A stretch of 64,000 nt of DNA from Caballeronia telluris (GTDB lineage Bacteria; Pseudomonadota; Gammaproteobacteria; Burkholderiales; Burkholderiaceae). The translations under genes and the position numbers were made by a program. The notes under the pieces were generated by a model. It saw only the letters and a program-made list of their open reading frames with translations. It had not been told where the DNA came from and made no database searches. The stretch is from positions 558,001 to 622,000 of the forward strand of contig NZ_FCNZ02000001.1 of the NCBI RefSeq assembly GCF_001544495.1, in the 5' to 3' direction. Below are positions 52,228 through 61,664 of the stretch, piece after piece (the first letter of the stretch is position 1; each line of letters starts with the position of its first letter).

Positions 52228-53412
52228 ATGTTCTTCACTCGCAAACGCATGTATGCGGCGCTAGGCGCCACGCTCGTGGTCGCGGGCATCGGTAGCTATA
52301 CGGCGTGGCGCGGTCATGGCGACGCGCCCGTGAACAGCGCGCAGGCCGCGGCGCACAGCGCGACGGCGACCGAAGTGGACGTCGCCACCGTGGTCTCGAA
52401 GACCATCACCGACTGGCAGAGTTACTCGGGCCGGCTCGAAGCCGTCGACAAGGTGGACATCCGCCCGCTCGTGCCGGGGACGATCGTCGCGGTGCATTTC
52501 AAGGACGGCGCGCTCGTGAAGAAGGGCGATCCGCTCTTCACGATCGACCCGCGTCCGTACGTGGCCGAGGTCGATCGCGCGGCGGCGCAGCTCGCGGCCG
52601 CGCAGGCGCGCAACGGCTACACGACGACGGATGCGGCACGCGCCGAGCGCCTGCTGTCCGACAACGCGATCGCCAAGCGCGACTACGACGAGAAGCAGAA
52701 CGCCGCGCGCGAGGCCGTCGCGGGCGTGAAGTCCGCGCAGGCCGCGCTCGAAGCCGCGAAGATCAACCTGACCTACACGAATATCGTCGCGCCCGTGTCG
52801 GGCCGCGTGTCGCGCGCGGAGATGACGGTCGGCAACATCGTCTCGACCGGTGCGAACGCGCCGCTTCTGACGACGCTCGTGTCGGTCTCGCCGATCTACG
52901 CCTCGTTCGACGTCGACGAACAAACCTATCTGCGCTATCTGAGCCGCGACTCGAAGGCGACGGTGCCGGTGTCACTCGGCCTCGCGAACGAAGAGGGTTA
53001 TTCGCGCGAAGGCGCGGTCGCGTCGGTGGATAACCGCATCGATACGAGTTCCGGAACGATCCGCGTGCGCGCCCGTTTCGACAACGCCGACGGCTCGCTC
53101 TTGCCCGGCCTCTACGCGCGCATCAAGGTGGGCGGCGGCACGCCGCACCCGGCCGTGCTCGTCGACGATGCCGCGATCGGCACCGACCAGGACAAGAAGT
53201 ACGTGATGGTCGTCGACAAGGACAACCGCGTGCAGTACCGCGAAGTCACGCTCGGCACGCAGCAGGACGGACTGCGCGTGATCGCGAAGGGACTCGAACC
53301 CGGCGAGCGCATCGTCGTGAACGGCCTGCAGCGTGTGCGTCCGAACGATGTCGTGAAGGCGAACGGCGTCGCGATGGCGAACAACGCGCCCGCTCCGAAA
53401 TCAGCGTCGTAA
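52228..53412 (+). CDS. ceoA: RND efflux membrane-fusion protein
   Basis: A 394-residue periplasmic adaptor with an N-terminal membrane anchor (about 7-30), a lipoyl domain (DKVDIRPLVPGTIVAVHFKDGALVKKGDPLF), a coiled hairpin (residues about 100-160) and a beta-barrel. It joins the inner-membrane pump CeoB to OpcM. It lies 55 bp after llpE and 28 bp before ceoB. Unlike many adaptors, the leader shows no lipobox. Confidence 0.93.
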   Translation: MFFTRKRMYAALGATLVVAGIGSYTAWRGHGDAPVNSAQAAAHSATATEVDVATVVSKTITDWQSYSGRLEAVDKVDIRPLVPGTIVAVHFKDGALVKKGDPLFTIDPRPYVAEVDRAAAQLAAAQARNGYTTTDAARAERLLSDNAIAKRDYDEKQNAAREAVAGVKSAQAALEAAKINLTYTNIVAPVSGRVSRAEMTVGNIVSTGANAPLLTTLVSVSPIYASFDVDEQTYLRYLSRDSKATVPVSLGLANEEGYSREGAVASVDNRIDTSSGTIRVRARFDNADGSLLPGLYARIKVGGGTPHPAVLVDDAAIGTDQDKKYVMVVDKDNRVQYREVTLGTQQDGLRVIAKGLEPGERIVVNGLQRVRPNDVVKANGVAMANNAPAPKSAS

Positions 53413-53440
53413 GCGGCGCTTCAAGCTCAGAAGAACGATC

Positions 53441-56400
53441 ATGAACATATCCAAATTCTTCATCGACCGCCCGATTTTCGCGGGCGTGCTATCGGTGATC
53501 GTGCTGCTCGCGGGCGTCATCGCGATGTTCAAGCTGCCGATCTCCGAGTACCCGGAAGTCGTGCCGCCGTCGGTGGTGGTGCACGCGCAGTATCCGGGCG
53601 CGAACCCGAAGGTGATCGCCGAAACGGTGGCCTCGCCGCTCGAAGAGCAGATCAACGGCGTCGAGAACATGTTGTACATGCAGTCGCAGGCGAACAGCGA
53701 CGGCAATCTCAACATCACCGTCACGTTCAAGCTCGGCACCGATCCGGACAAGGCGCAGCAGCTCGTGCAGAACCGCGTGTCGCAGGCCATGCCGCGCCTT
53801 CCGCAGGATGTGCAGCTCCTCGGCGTGACGACGATCAAGTCGTCGCCGACGCTCACGATGGTGGTCCACCTGAATTCGCCTAACGGCCGCTACGACATGA
53901 CGTATCTGCGCAACTACGCGCTGATCAACGTGAAGGACCGGCTCGAACGGATCGGCGGCGTGGGGCAGGTGCAACTCTGGGGCTCGGGCGATTATTCGAT
54001 GCGCATCTGGCTCGATCCGCAGAAGGTCGCACAGCGCGGCATGACCGCGAGCGATGTCGTCAGCGCGATCCGCGAGCAGAACGTGCAGGTCGCGGCGGGC
54101 GTGATCGGTTCGTCGCCGACGCTGCCGAACGTGCCCGTGCAGTTGAACGTGAACGCGCAGGGGCGTTTGCAGAACGAGGCCGAGTTCAAGGACATCGTAC
54201 TGAAGACGTCGCCTGACGGCGCGGTCACGCGTCTGCACGACGTGGCGCGCGTGGAACTGGCCGCATCGGAATATGGCCTGCGTTCGTTGCTCGACAACAA
54301 GTCGGCGGTCGCGATCGCGATCAACCAGCAGCCGGGCGCGAACTCGTTGCAGATCTCCGATCAGGTCCGCGCGACGATGAAGGAACTGAAGGCGGACATG
54401 CCCTCGGGCGTCGAATACCAGATCGTCTATGACCCGACGCAGTTCGTGCGCTCCAGTATCGAAGCCGTGATTCACACGCTGCTCGAAGCGATCGCGCTCG
54501 TCGTGCTGGTCGTGATCGTGTTCCTGCAAACGTGGCGCGCGTCGATCATTCCGCTGCTCGCGGTGCCGGTGTCGATCATCGGGACGTTCTCGCTGTTGCT
54601 CGCGTTCGGCTTCTCGATCAACGCACTCTCACTCTTCGGGATGGTGCTCGCGATCGGTATCGTGGTGGACGATGCGATCGTGGTCGTGGAGAACGTGGAG
54701 CGCAACATCGAGTCCGGGCTCTCCGCGCGGGAAGCGACCTATCAGGCGATGCGCGAAGTGAGCGGGCCGATCATCGCGATCGCGCTAACGCTCGTGGCTG
54801 TGTTCGTGCCGCTTGCGTTCATGTCGGGTCTTACGGGCCAGTTCTACAAGCAGTTCGCGATGACCATCGCGATCTCGACCGTGATCTCCGCGTTCAACTC
54901 GCTGACGCTCTCGCCCGCGCTCGCCGCGATGCTGCTCAAGGGCCACGACGAGCCGAAGGACTGGCTCACGCGCGGCATGGATCGCGTATTCGGCGGCTTC
55001 TTCAAGCGCTTTAACAAGGTGTTCCATCGCGGTTCGGAAGCGTATGGCAAGGGTGTGTCGAAGGTGATCAGCCGCAAGGCGATCATGATGGCGATCTACG
55101 CGGTGCTGCTCGGCGGTGCGGTGCTGATGGGCAAGGTCGTGCCCGGCGGCTTCGTGCCCGCGCAGGACAAGGAGTATCTGATCAGCTTCGCGCAGTTGCC
55201 GAACGGCGCCTCGCTCGATCGCACCGAGCAGGTCGTGCGCCAGATGACGGACATCGCGCGCAAGCAGCCGGGCGTGGAAAGCGCGGTGGAATTTCCGGGG
55301 CTGTCGGTGAACGGCTTCACGAACTCGTCGAGCGCGGGCATCGTGTTCGTTACGCTCAAGCCGTTCCATGACCGCAAGACGAAAGAACTCTCGGCCGGCG
55401 CGATTGCAGGCGCGCTCAACCAGAAGTTCGCCGCGATCAAGGGCTCGTTCATCGCCGTGTTCCCGCCGCCGCCGGTGCTCGGACTCGGCACGCTCGGCGG
55501 CTTCAAGATGCAGTTGGAAGACCGCGGCGCGCTCGGCTACGAAGCGCTCAACGATGCGACGCAGGCGTTCATCAAGCGCGCATCGCAGACGCCCGAACTC
55601 GGACCGACGTTCTCCAGCTATCAGATCAACGTGCCGCAACTGAACGTCGATCTGGATCGCGTGAAGGCGAAGCAACTCGGTGTTTCCGTGACCGATGTCT
55701 TCAACACGATGCAGGTGTACCTCGGCTCGCTGTATGTGAACGACTTCAACCGCTTCGGTCGCGTGTATCAGGTGCGGGTGCAGGCGGATGCGCCGTTCCG
55801 TGCGAGTGCCGACGACATCGGCTTGCTCAAGACGCGCAATGCCAATGGCGAAATGGTCCCGCTCTCGTCGCTCGTGAAAGTCTCGCCGACATATGGCCCT
55901 GAGATGGTCGTGCGCTACAACGGCTATACGTCCGCGGACATCAACGGCGGCCCGGCGCCGGGTTACTCGTCGGGTCAGGCGCAGGCGGCCGCCGAACGCA
56001 TCGCGGCGGAAACGCTGCCGCGCGGGATCAAGTTCGAATGGACCGATCTCACGTATCAGCAGATTCTCGCGGGCAACGCGGCGCTGTGGATCTTCCCGAT
56101 CAGCGTGCTGCTCGTGTTCCTGGTGCTCGCCGCGATGTACGAGAGTCTCACGCTGCCGTTCGCGATCATCATGATCGTGCCGATGAGCATCCTGTCGGCG
56201 CTGCTCGGCGTGTGGCTCACCGATGGCGACAACAACATCTTCACGCAGATCGGCTTGATGGTGCTGGTGGGCTTGTCGGCGAAGAACGCGATCCTGATCG
56301 TCGAATTCGCACGCGAGCTGGAAATGCAGGGACGCTCGATCGTGCAGGCCGCGATCGAAGCGAGCCGGCTGCGGCTGCGCCCGATCCTGATGACGTCGAT

Positions 56401-56638
56401 TGCGTTCATCATGGGCGTGGTGCCGCTCGTGCTCTCGACGGGCGCCGGTTCGGAGATGCGTCATGCGATGGGGATCGCGGTGTTCTTCGGCATGCTCGGC
56501 GTCACACTTTTCGGGCTGATGCTCACACCGGTGTTCTACGTGCTGCTGCGCAAGCTCGCACGCACCGAACACATCACCGACAAGCACGGCACGCATCCGC
56601 AGATGCGTGGAATCAATGCCTCGTACGAGGCGCAGTGA
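53441..56638 (+). CDS. ceoB: RND multidrug efflux transporter
   Basis: A 1065-residue HAE-1-type RND pump of the AcrB class with 12 predicted helices. The proton-relay residues are visible as the Asp-Asp pair in GIVVDDAIVVVENVERN and the Lys in GLSAKNAILIVEFA. It expels drugs (chloramphenicol, trimethoprim and fluoroquinolones for the Ceo pump in B. cenocepacia, from literature) using proton flow. It starts 28 bp after ceoA and is followed closely by opcM. Confidence 0.95.
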   Translation: MNISKFFIDRPIFAGVLSVIVLLAGVIAMFKLPISEYPEVVPPSVVVHAQYPGANPKVIAETVASPLEEQINGVENMLYMQSQANSDGNLNITVTFKLGTDPDKAQQLVQNRVSQAMPRLPQDVQLLGVTTIKSSPTLTMVVHLNSPNGRYDMTYLRNYALINVKDRLERIGGVGQVQLWGSGDYSMRIWLDPQKVAQRGMTASDVVSAIREQNVQVAAGVIGSSPTLPNVPVQLNVNAQGRLQNEAEFKDIVLKTSPDGAVTRLHDVARVELAASEYGLRSLLDNKSAVAIAINQQPGANSLQISDQVRATMKELKADMPSGVEYQIVYDPTQFVRSSIEAVIHTLLEAIALVVLVVIVFLQTWRASIIPLLAVPVSIIGTFSLLLAFGFSINALSLFGMVLAIGIVVDDAIVVVENVERNIESGLSAREATYQAMREVSGPIIAIALTLVAVFVPLAFMSGLTGQFYKQFAMTIAISTVISAFNSLTLSPALAAMLLKGHDEPKDWLTRGMDRVFGGFFKRFNKVFHRGSEAYGKGVSKVISRKAIMMAIYAVLLGGAVLMGKVVPGGFVPAQDKEYLISFAQLPNGASLDRTEQVVRQMTDIARKQPGVESAVEFPGLSVNGFTNSSSAGIVFVTLKPFHDRKTKELSAGAIAGALNQKFAAIKGSFIAVFPPPPVLGLGTLGGFKMQLEDRGALGYEALNDATQAFIKRASQTPELGPTFSSYQINVPQLNVDLDRVKAKQLGVSVTDVFNTMQVYLGSLYVNDFNRFGRVYQVRVQADAPFRASADDIGLLKTRNANGEMVPLSSLVKVSPTYGPEMVVRYNGYTSADINGGPAPGYSSGQAQAAAERIAAETLPRGIKFEWTDLTYQQILAGNAALWIFPISVLLVFLVLAAMYESLTLPFAIIMIVPMSILSALLGVWLTDGDNNIFTQIGLMVLVGLSAKNAILIVEFARELEMQGRSIVQAAIEASRLRLRPILMTSIAFIMGVVPLVLSTGAGSEMRHAMGIAVFFGMLGVTLFGLMLTPVFYVLLRKLARTEHITDKHGTHPQMRGINASYEAQ

Positions 56639-56643
56639 GGGAC

Positions 56644-58176
56644 ATGATGAACAAGTCGTTATCCAAACGATGGCTGGGGTTGTCGGGGCTGCTGGCGACG
56701 CTGCTCGTGGTCGCGGGCTGCTCGCTCGCGCCGACCTACGAGAAGCCCGATGTGAACGCGCCGTCCGCATTCAAGGAAACGCCGGTCGAGTCGACCGCGT
56801 CCGCTGACAAGATTTCGCCCGCCGAGGCCGGCACGTGGAAGACGGCGGAGCCGTCGGAAGAAGTGATGCGCGGCGAATGGTGGACGATCTTCGGCGACGC
56901 GACGCTCAACGACCTCGAACACCAGGCCGCCGATGCGAACCAGAACCTGAAGGCCGCGGCCGCGCGCGTGAAGGAAGCGCGGGCGATCAACCAGACGGCG
57001 CGCGCCGGGCTCTTCCCGACCATCGACGCGGGTTTCGGCCCGACACGCGAGAAGCTGTCGCCGGCGTCGCAGTTGCAGCCGCAGAGTGTGAACGTGCCCG
57101 CGCAGACGTTGTGGCGCGCGCAGGCGAGCGCGTCGTATGAAGTCGATCTGTTCGGACGCGTGGCATCGACCGTCGATGCGGCGAGGGCCGACACGCAACA
57201 GAGCGAGGCGCTGTTCCGCTCGGTGCAACTGGCGTTGCAGGCGGACGTCGCGCAGAACTACTTCAACCTGCGCGAACTCGATGCCGAGATGGACGTGTTC
57301 ACGCGCACGGTGAGCCTGCGTGAAGAAGCGCTGAAGCTGGTCCAGCGGCGCTTCACCGAAGGCGACATCAGCGAACTCGACGTGGCGCGCGCGAAGTCCG
57401 AACTCGCGACGGCGCGTTCCGACACGATGACGATCCAGCGGTTGCGCGCGGCGTCCGAGCATGGTCTCGCGGTGCTGCTCGGCAAAGCGCCCGCGCAGTT
57501 CTCGATGGCGGCGAATCCTTTGAAGCCTGTCGAGATTCGCGTGCCGCCGGGGCTGCCTTCGTCGTTGCTCGAACGCCGGCCGGATATCGCAGCGGCCGAG
57601 CGCGCGATGGCGGCCGCGAATTCGCGCATCGGCGTGGCGAAGGCCGCGTTCTTTCCTTCGCTGACGTTGACGGGCGCGGGCGGCTTCGAATCCGCGACGC
57701 TCGGCGACTTGTTCCAGTGGTCGAGCCGCACGTTCCTTCTGGGACCGCTCGTCGGCACGGCGCTGTCGATGCCGATCTTCGATGGCGGGCGTCGTAAGGG
57801 GAACCTCGCCAACGCGCGCGCGGTGTATGAGGAGGACGTGGCGAATTACCGGCAGCAGGTGCTGGTCGCGTTCCAGGAAGTCGAGGACAACCTCTCGGAC
57901 TTGCGCATCCTCGAAGAACAGACAGGCACGCAGGCGGACGCAGTGAAGTCGTCGTCGCGGGCGGCGCAGTTGTCGCGCACGCAGTACAAGGAGGGCGCGG
58001 TGAACTATCTCGATGTCATCGACGCGGATCGGACGGTGTTGCAGTCGCAGCGGGTTGCCGTGCAGCTTGCCGGGACGCAGGCCGTCGCGACGGTGAATCT
58101 CATTCGCGCGCTTGGCGGTGGTTGGGGCGATGCGATGCCCGTGCCGGTCGTCGAGCCCTCGCTGGCACAGCGATGA
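56644..58176 (+). CDS. opcM: Outer-membrane efflux lipoprotein (NodT family)
   Basis: A 510-residue TolC/OprM-like channel. A lipobox (VVAGC, Cys near residue 24) anchors it in the outer membrane, and two outer-membrane-efflux repeats follow (QNLKAAAARVKEARA; RKGNLANARAVYEEDV). It forms the exit duct for CeoA-CeoB. GAGGG overlaps the ceoB stop just before the ATG at 56644 (56647 also possible). A long hairpin 7 bp after the stop ends the operon. Confidence 0.93.
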   Translation: MMNKSLSKRWLGLSGLLATLLVVAGCSLAPTYEKPDVNAPSAFKETPVESTASADKISPAEAGTWKTAEPSEEVMRGEWWTIFGDATLNDLEHQAADANQNLKAAAARVKEARAINQTARAGLFPTIDAGFGPTREKLSPASQLQPQSVNVPAQTLWRAQASASYEVDLFGRVASTVDAARADTQQSEALFRSVQLALQADVAQNYFNLRELDAEMDVFTRTVSLREEALKLVQRRFTEGDISELDVARAKSELATARSDTMTIQRLRAASEHGLAVLLGKAPAQFSMAANPLKPVEIRVPPGLPSSLLERRPDIAAAERAMAAANSRIGVAKAAFFPSLTLTGAGGFESATLGDLFQWSSRTFLLGPLVGTALSMPIFDGGRRKGNLANARAVYEEDVANYRQQVLVAFQEVEDNLSDLRILEEQTGTQADAVKSSSRAAQLSRTQYKEGAVNYLDVIDADRTVLQSQRVAVQLAGTQAVATVNLIRALGGGWGDAMPVPVVEPSLAQR

Positions 58177-58183
58177 ATCGATG

Positions 58184-58231
58184 CTGGCGCCTTGGGCGGC
58201 GCGATGTCGAACATGCCGCCCCGGGCGCCAG
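58184..58231 (+). terminator. Long hairpin ending the ceo operon
   Basis: A 17-base arm (58184-58200, CTGGCGCCTTGGGCGGC) pairs with 58215-58231 at 15 of 17 positions around a 14-base loop. It begins 7 bp after the opcM stop. No U-run follows, so it may end transcription with Rho or protect the mRNA 3' end. Confidence 0.6.
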
Positions 58232-58240
58232 TGCCTACAT

Positions 58241-58258
58241 TGTTCGCGATTGCGAACA
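58241..58258. promoter_or_regulatory. TGTTCGC-GATT-GCGAACA palindrome
   Basis: A perfect 7-bp inverted repeat with a 4-bp spacer, 76 bp upstream of the small gene at 58334. It looks like an operator for a dimeric repressor; the factor is unknown. Confidence 0.5.
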
Positions 58259-58333
58259 TATGTCTTCACCCTGGGAACCTTTATCCGGAAGTGCTCGCTC
58301 CGTAGAATTCAAATCATGGAATGGGAGCTTGCA

Positions 58334-58546
58334 ATGAGAGCCTTGATCGAAAGACAACTGTATCAACCGGCCGTCGTCCTGCCGCTGCTCGTGCTCATGC
58401 GCCTGATGGTCACGCTCGACTTCAACCTCGCGCAAGTTACGCTGGTCGTCGTGGCAAAGGGGTCGCAGTACGTGTTCAAGGCGGTCTTCAAGCCGCGCGC
58501 GGGCCGCGGCGAATCGCGCGCGGTCTGCCACCACTGCCACTGCTAA
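58334..58546 (+). CDS. Small membrane-associated protein with Cys/His tail
   Basis: A 70-residue product starting MRALIERQLYQPAVVLPLLV. It has a hydrophobic stretch (about 12-44), a basic segment, and a striking C-terminus CHHCHC that could bind a metal. GGAG lies 6 bp before the ATG at 58334. No family recognised. It is preceded by a palindromic operator-like site. The metal idea is inference. Confidence 0.6.
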   Translation: MRALIERQLYQPAVVLPLLVLMRLMVTLDFNLAQVTLVVVAKGSQYVFKAVFKPRAGRGESRAVCHHCHC

Positions 58547-58560
58547 GGCGGCGCAACGCG

Positions 58561-59457
58561 TCAATACACTTCCGGCACGATCATGCTCTCGGGCACCGGC
58601 TGCCGCAGATAATCGTCGTTGTACACGCGCGCTGGCAGGTCGATCGCGGGATGCTCGATCTCGTGATACGGCACCTGGGCGAGCAGATGGCTGATGCAGT
58701 TGAGCCGCGCGCGCTTCTTGTCCACAGCCTGCACGACCCACCACGGCGCTTCCGGAATGTGCGAGCGCTGCAGCATGATCTCCTTCGCCACCGTATAAGC
58801 CTCCCAGCGCCGACGGCTCTCCAGATCCATCGGGCTCAGCTTCCACTGCTTCAGTGGATCTTCGATACGCGCCTGAAAGCGCACTTCCTGCTCGTCGTCG
58901 GTAATCGAGAACCAGTATTTGATGATCTGGATGCCACTTCGCACCAGCATCTTTTCGAACTCGGGCACCGAGCGGAAGAATTCCTCATACTCTTCGTCGC
59001 TGCAAAAATTCATCACGCGCTCGACGCCCGCGCGGTTGTACCAACTGCGGTCGAACAGCACGATCTCGCCGCCCGCGGGAAGTTGCGACACGTATCGCTG
59101 GAAGTACCACTGCGTGCGTTCGCGATTGTTCGGCGCGGGCAGTGCGGCCACGCGGCACACGCGCGGATTGAGCCGCTGCGTGATGCGCTTGATCGCGCCG
59201 CCCTTGCCGGCGGCATCGCGCCCTTCGAAGATCACGACCAGCCGGTGCCCCGTATTCACCACCCAGTCCTGTAGCTTGACGAGCTCGCCCTGCAGCCGGA
59301 ACAGCTCGCGGAAATAGAGCTTGCGCAGCGCGCGCGATTCCTCGGTGAACGCGCTTTCGCCGTCGAGCAGGCGATCGTCCAGTTCCATTTCGAGTTCTTC
59401 GTCGTAGCTGTCGATCAGATCCGCTTCGAAGCGGCGCTGCCTGTCTTGCGAAATCAT
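58561..59457 (-). CDS. ppk2: Polyphosphate kinase 2 (PPK2)
   Basis: A 298-residue single-domain PPK2. It has Walker A FEGRDAAGKGGAIK (about 77-90), Walker B DRSWYNRAG (136-144) and the lid helix beyond. It moves phosphate between polyphosphate and nucleotides, often to regenerate GTP/ATP. The start at 59457 has GGAG 6 bp upstream; the longer frame to 59577 is rejected. It converges with the small Cys/His gene (14 bp). A 248-bp gap leads to the next divergent gene, with a GCGATCCGGC direct repeat but no sure promoter. Confidence 0.93.
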   Translation of the reverse strand: MISQDRQRRFEADLIDSYDEELEMELDDRLLDGESAFTEESRALRKLYFRELFRLQGELVKLQDWVVNTGHRLVVIFEGRDAAGKGGAIKRITQRLNPRVCRVAALPAPNNRERTQWYFQRYVSQLPAGGEIVLFDRSWYNRAGVERVMNFCSDEEYEEFFRSVPEFEKMLVRSGIQIIKYWFSITDDEQEVRFQARIEDPLKQWKLSPMDLESRRRWEAYTVAKEIMLQRSHIPEAPWWVVQAVDKKRARLNCISHLLAQVPYHEIEHPAIDLPARVYNDDYLRQPVPESMIVPEVY

Positions 59458-59705
59458 GATGGGCTCCGTTGATGTACTGGCGCACGGCGCGATCCGGCTT
59501 GCGATCCGGCGGGACGGCCGATTGTCCCGGTCGACGGTGTCAGGCGTGTGACGCGCGCCGTATTGGGGTCGATGCAAGGTTCAGCGCGCTTTGCGCGACT
59601 AAGCAGCATCGTACTTCGACGCGGCCGGCATCGCATCCCATCCTTCCCGATGCGCGCCGGTCGGTAGAATGGGCCGTTCCCTGTCCAGCCCGAGGCGCCC
59701 TCACG

Positions 59706-60638
59706 ATGACCAGCACGAAAGCCACCGCCATTCCCGTATTCGACGAAACCGAGACCGCCCGGCTCTTGCCCTACGATCGCCTCGTGGCGACGCTCGAAGC
59801 CACGATGATGGAGTACGCCGATGGCCGTATCGCGAGCCCCGAGCGCATGGTGGTGCCGCTCGCCGAGGGCGCGGTGATGCTCTCGATGCCCGCGAGCGCG
59901 CGCGACCTCGCGATGCACAAGCTCGTGAACGTGTGCCCGCGCAACCGCGCGCTCGGCCTGCCGACGATCCACGGCCAGGTTACTGCCTTCGACGCGTCGA
60001 CGGGCGTGCCGCAATTCATGCTCGACGGACCCACGGTGACCGGCCGCCGCACGGCCGCGGTGACGATGCTCGGTATCCGCAGCCTCTTCGGCCCCGCGCC
60101 CGGCGAGGTGCTGGTGATCGGCACGGGCAAGCAGGCGATCCACCACGTCGAGGCGCTGACGAGCCTCTTTCCAGCGGCGCGCGTCCTGATCGCGGGCTCG
60201 CAGCCTGCGCGCGCCGAGGCGTTTTGCGCGGCGCATGGTGCGTTGTCCGCAAATCTGACGCCGCTTGCCGGCGACGTTCCCGATTCCGTCGACGTCGTCA
60301 TCACCGCGACCACCAGCAAGACGCCGGTCTACACGCTCGCGGCACGACAGGGGCGGCTCGTGATCGGCGTCGGCGCGTTCACGCCCGACGCGGCGGAAAT
60401 CGCGGCGTCGACGGTGCTCGGAAGCGCCGTCTACGTTGACGACCCTGCCGGCGCGCGCCATGAAGCAGGCGATCTGATCCAGGCGGCCATCGACTGGAAC
60501 GTCGTGCAGCCGCTCGTCAAAGTCCTTCGCGACGATGGCACCCGCGGCGCGCGGCCGCTGTTGCTCAAGACCGTCGGTTGCGCCGCGTGGGACCTTGCGG
60601 CATGCCGCGTCGCGCGCGATGTGTTGTCGGAACACTGA
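59706..60638 (+). CDS. Ornithine cyclodeaminase-family NAD(P) reductase
   Basis: A 310-residue member of the ornithine cyclodeaminase/mu-crystallin superfamily, with HGQVTAFDASTGVPQFMLDG, the Rossmann segment VLVIGTGKQAIHHVEAL, and late GVGAFTPDAAEI. It most resembles Delta1-pyrroline-2-carboxylate / Delta1-piperideine-2-carboxylate reductases that reduce cyclic imines in D-amino acid or hydroxyproline catabolism. The exact substrate is not settled. The gene stands alone. Confidence 0.85.
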   Translation: MTSTKATAIPVFDETETARLLPYDRLVATLEATMMEYADGRIASPERMVVPLAEGAVMLSMPASARDLAMHKLVNVCPRNRALGLPTIHGQVTAFDASTGVPQFMLDGPTVTGRRTAAVTMLGIRSLFGPAPGEVLVIGTGKQAIHHVEALTSLFPAARVLIAGSQPARAEAFCAAHGALSANLTPLAGDVPDSVDVVITATTSKTPVYTLAARQGRLVIGVGAFTPDAAEIAASTVLGSAVYVDDPAGARHEAGDLIQAAIDWNVVQPLVKVLRDDGTRGARPLLLKTVGCAAWDLAACRVARDVLSEH

Positions 60639-60723
60639 GCGCGCTCGCGGTCGTTGCGTCATTCGTCGCCTGGAATGCTCCTTGCTCACATCCGAACCCA
60701 GTTGCTTTGAACTGGATTGGACA

Positions 60724-61008
60724 ATGAACAGTCGACACGACAAATGGGCGCCGTCGCCCGCCGCTTCATGGGACGCTGCGACCGTGAGCCTCGACCGCGC
60801 GACACCGCCCGCGGCCTATTTCATCTCCGTGCTGGAACTGGCGACCGGCGAAAAGCTCGGCAACGACGAGCGCCTGCGCGCCGTCGCGATGCTTGAGGCG
60901 CAGTTCGGCTCGGGCCGCCCGCGCACGCTGTCGGAGGCGGTGCGCATTTGCGCGGGTGCGATCGATTCGTCGACGCTGCAGCGCATGGCGCGCGGAGCCA
61001 AAGCGTAG
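60724..61008 (+). CDS. Hypothetical protein
   Basis: A 94-residue protein (PPAAYFISVLELATGEKLGNDERLRAVAMLEAQFGSGRPRTLSEAVRICAGAI) with a helical core of about 55 residues. No family recognised, no membrane or signal segment. A plain ATG start with no strong ribosome site. It converges with the histidine-phosphatase gene, 49 bp apart. Confidence 0.6.
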   Translation: MNSRHDKWAPSPAASWDAATVSLDRATPPAAYFISVLELATGEKLGNDERLRAVAMLEAQFGSGRPRTLSEAVRICAGAIDSSTLQRMARGAKA

Positions 61009-61057
61009 ATTCTTCATCAGCGCGTAACAAACGCACGGTTTGCTTAGCTAACCGCGT

Positions 61058-61612
61058 TCAGCACGCTCGCACGCGCAGGCGCCAATGCGCCTCGCCGCCG
61101 ACGATCCTGACCGGCGCGAGCGGCTCCAGGTCCATTGCATAGACCGACGCGATCGGCGCGTCCAGCACGCGCGCGAGCATGATCTTGACCACGATCGCAT
61201 GCGTGACGATGACATGCGGCTCGCCGCGCGCATAAAGCTCGAGCCCGCTTATCACGCGTGTCGCAAGCTGCTCGATGCTTTCCCCGCCATGCGGCGCGCT
61301 CGAAGGATCGGACAGCCACGCCGCGAGCCCTTGCGGGTCTTCGTCGTGCACGTCCCGAATCGAACGGCCGTGCCATCGACCGTAGTCGAGATCGGCGAAC
61401 GACAGATCGACCGACGCATCCGCTGAGATCGCGGCCGCCGTTTCCCGCGCCGGCCGCGCCGGCCCCGTGACGACGCGCCGTCCGTTCATCCCCAGCCGGT
61501 TGGCGAGGTCGCTGCAATCGGCCGGATCGATCGGGTCGTCGCGCGAGGGAAAGATGCCCGCTTTCGTCGCGTGCGTCGCGGCGTGGCAGAGCAGGATCAA
61601 CTCAGTGTTCAT
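61058..61612 (-). CDS. Histidine phosphatase family protein with altered RHG motif
   Basis: A 184-residue protein of the phosphoglycerate-mutase superfamily. The usual L-x-RHG motif is LLCHAATHATKAG, so the catalytic His is kept but the flanking Arg and Gly are Cys and Ala. The second His appears in IVTHAIVV. The gene is divergent from a cobalamin-riboswitch operon, so it may be an unusual alpha-ribazole-phosphatase-like or related enzyme, or may lack activity. Function inferred from place only. Confidence 0.75.
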   Translation of the reverse strand: MNTELILLCHAATHATKAGIFPSRDDPIDPADCSDLANRLGMNGRRVVTGPARPARETAAAISADASVDLSFADLDYGRWHGRSIRDVHDEDPQGLAAWLSDPSSAPHGGESIEQLATRVISGLELYARGEPHVIVTHAIVVKIMLARVLDAPIASVYAMDLEPLAPVRIVGGEAHWRLRVRAC

Positions 61613-61664
61613 GTCTGAATCCTCCGTAGACGCTTTACTTTGCCGTCGATCCTCCTAGAATGGC

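Noticed and set aside
54785-56770. 661-residue minus-strand frame
   Set aside because: It is antisense to ceoB; Arg/His-rich composition is a shadow.
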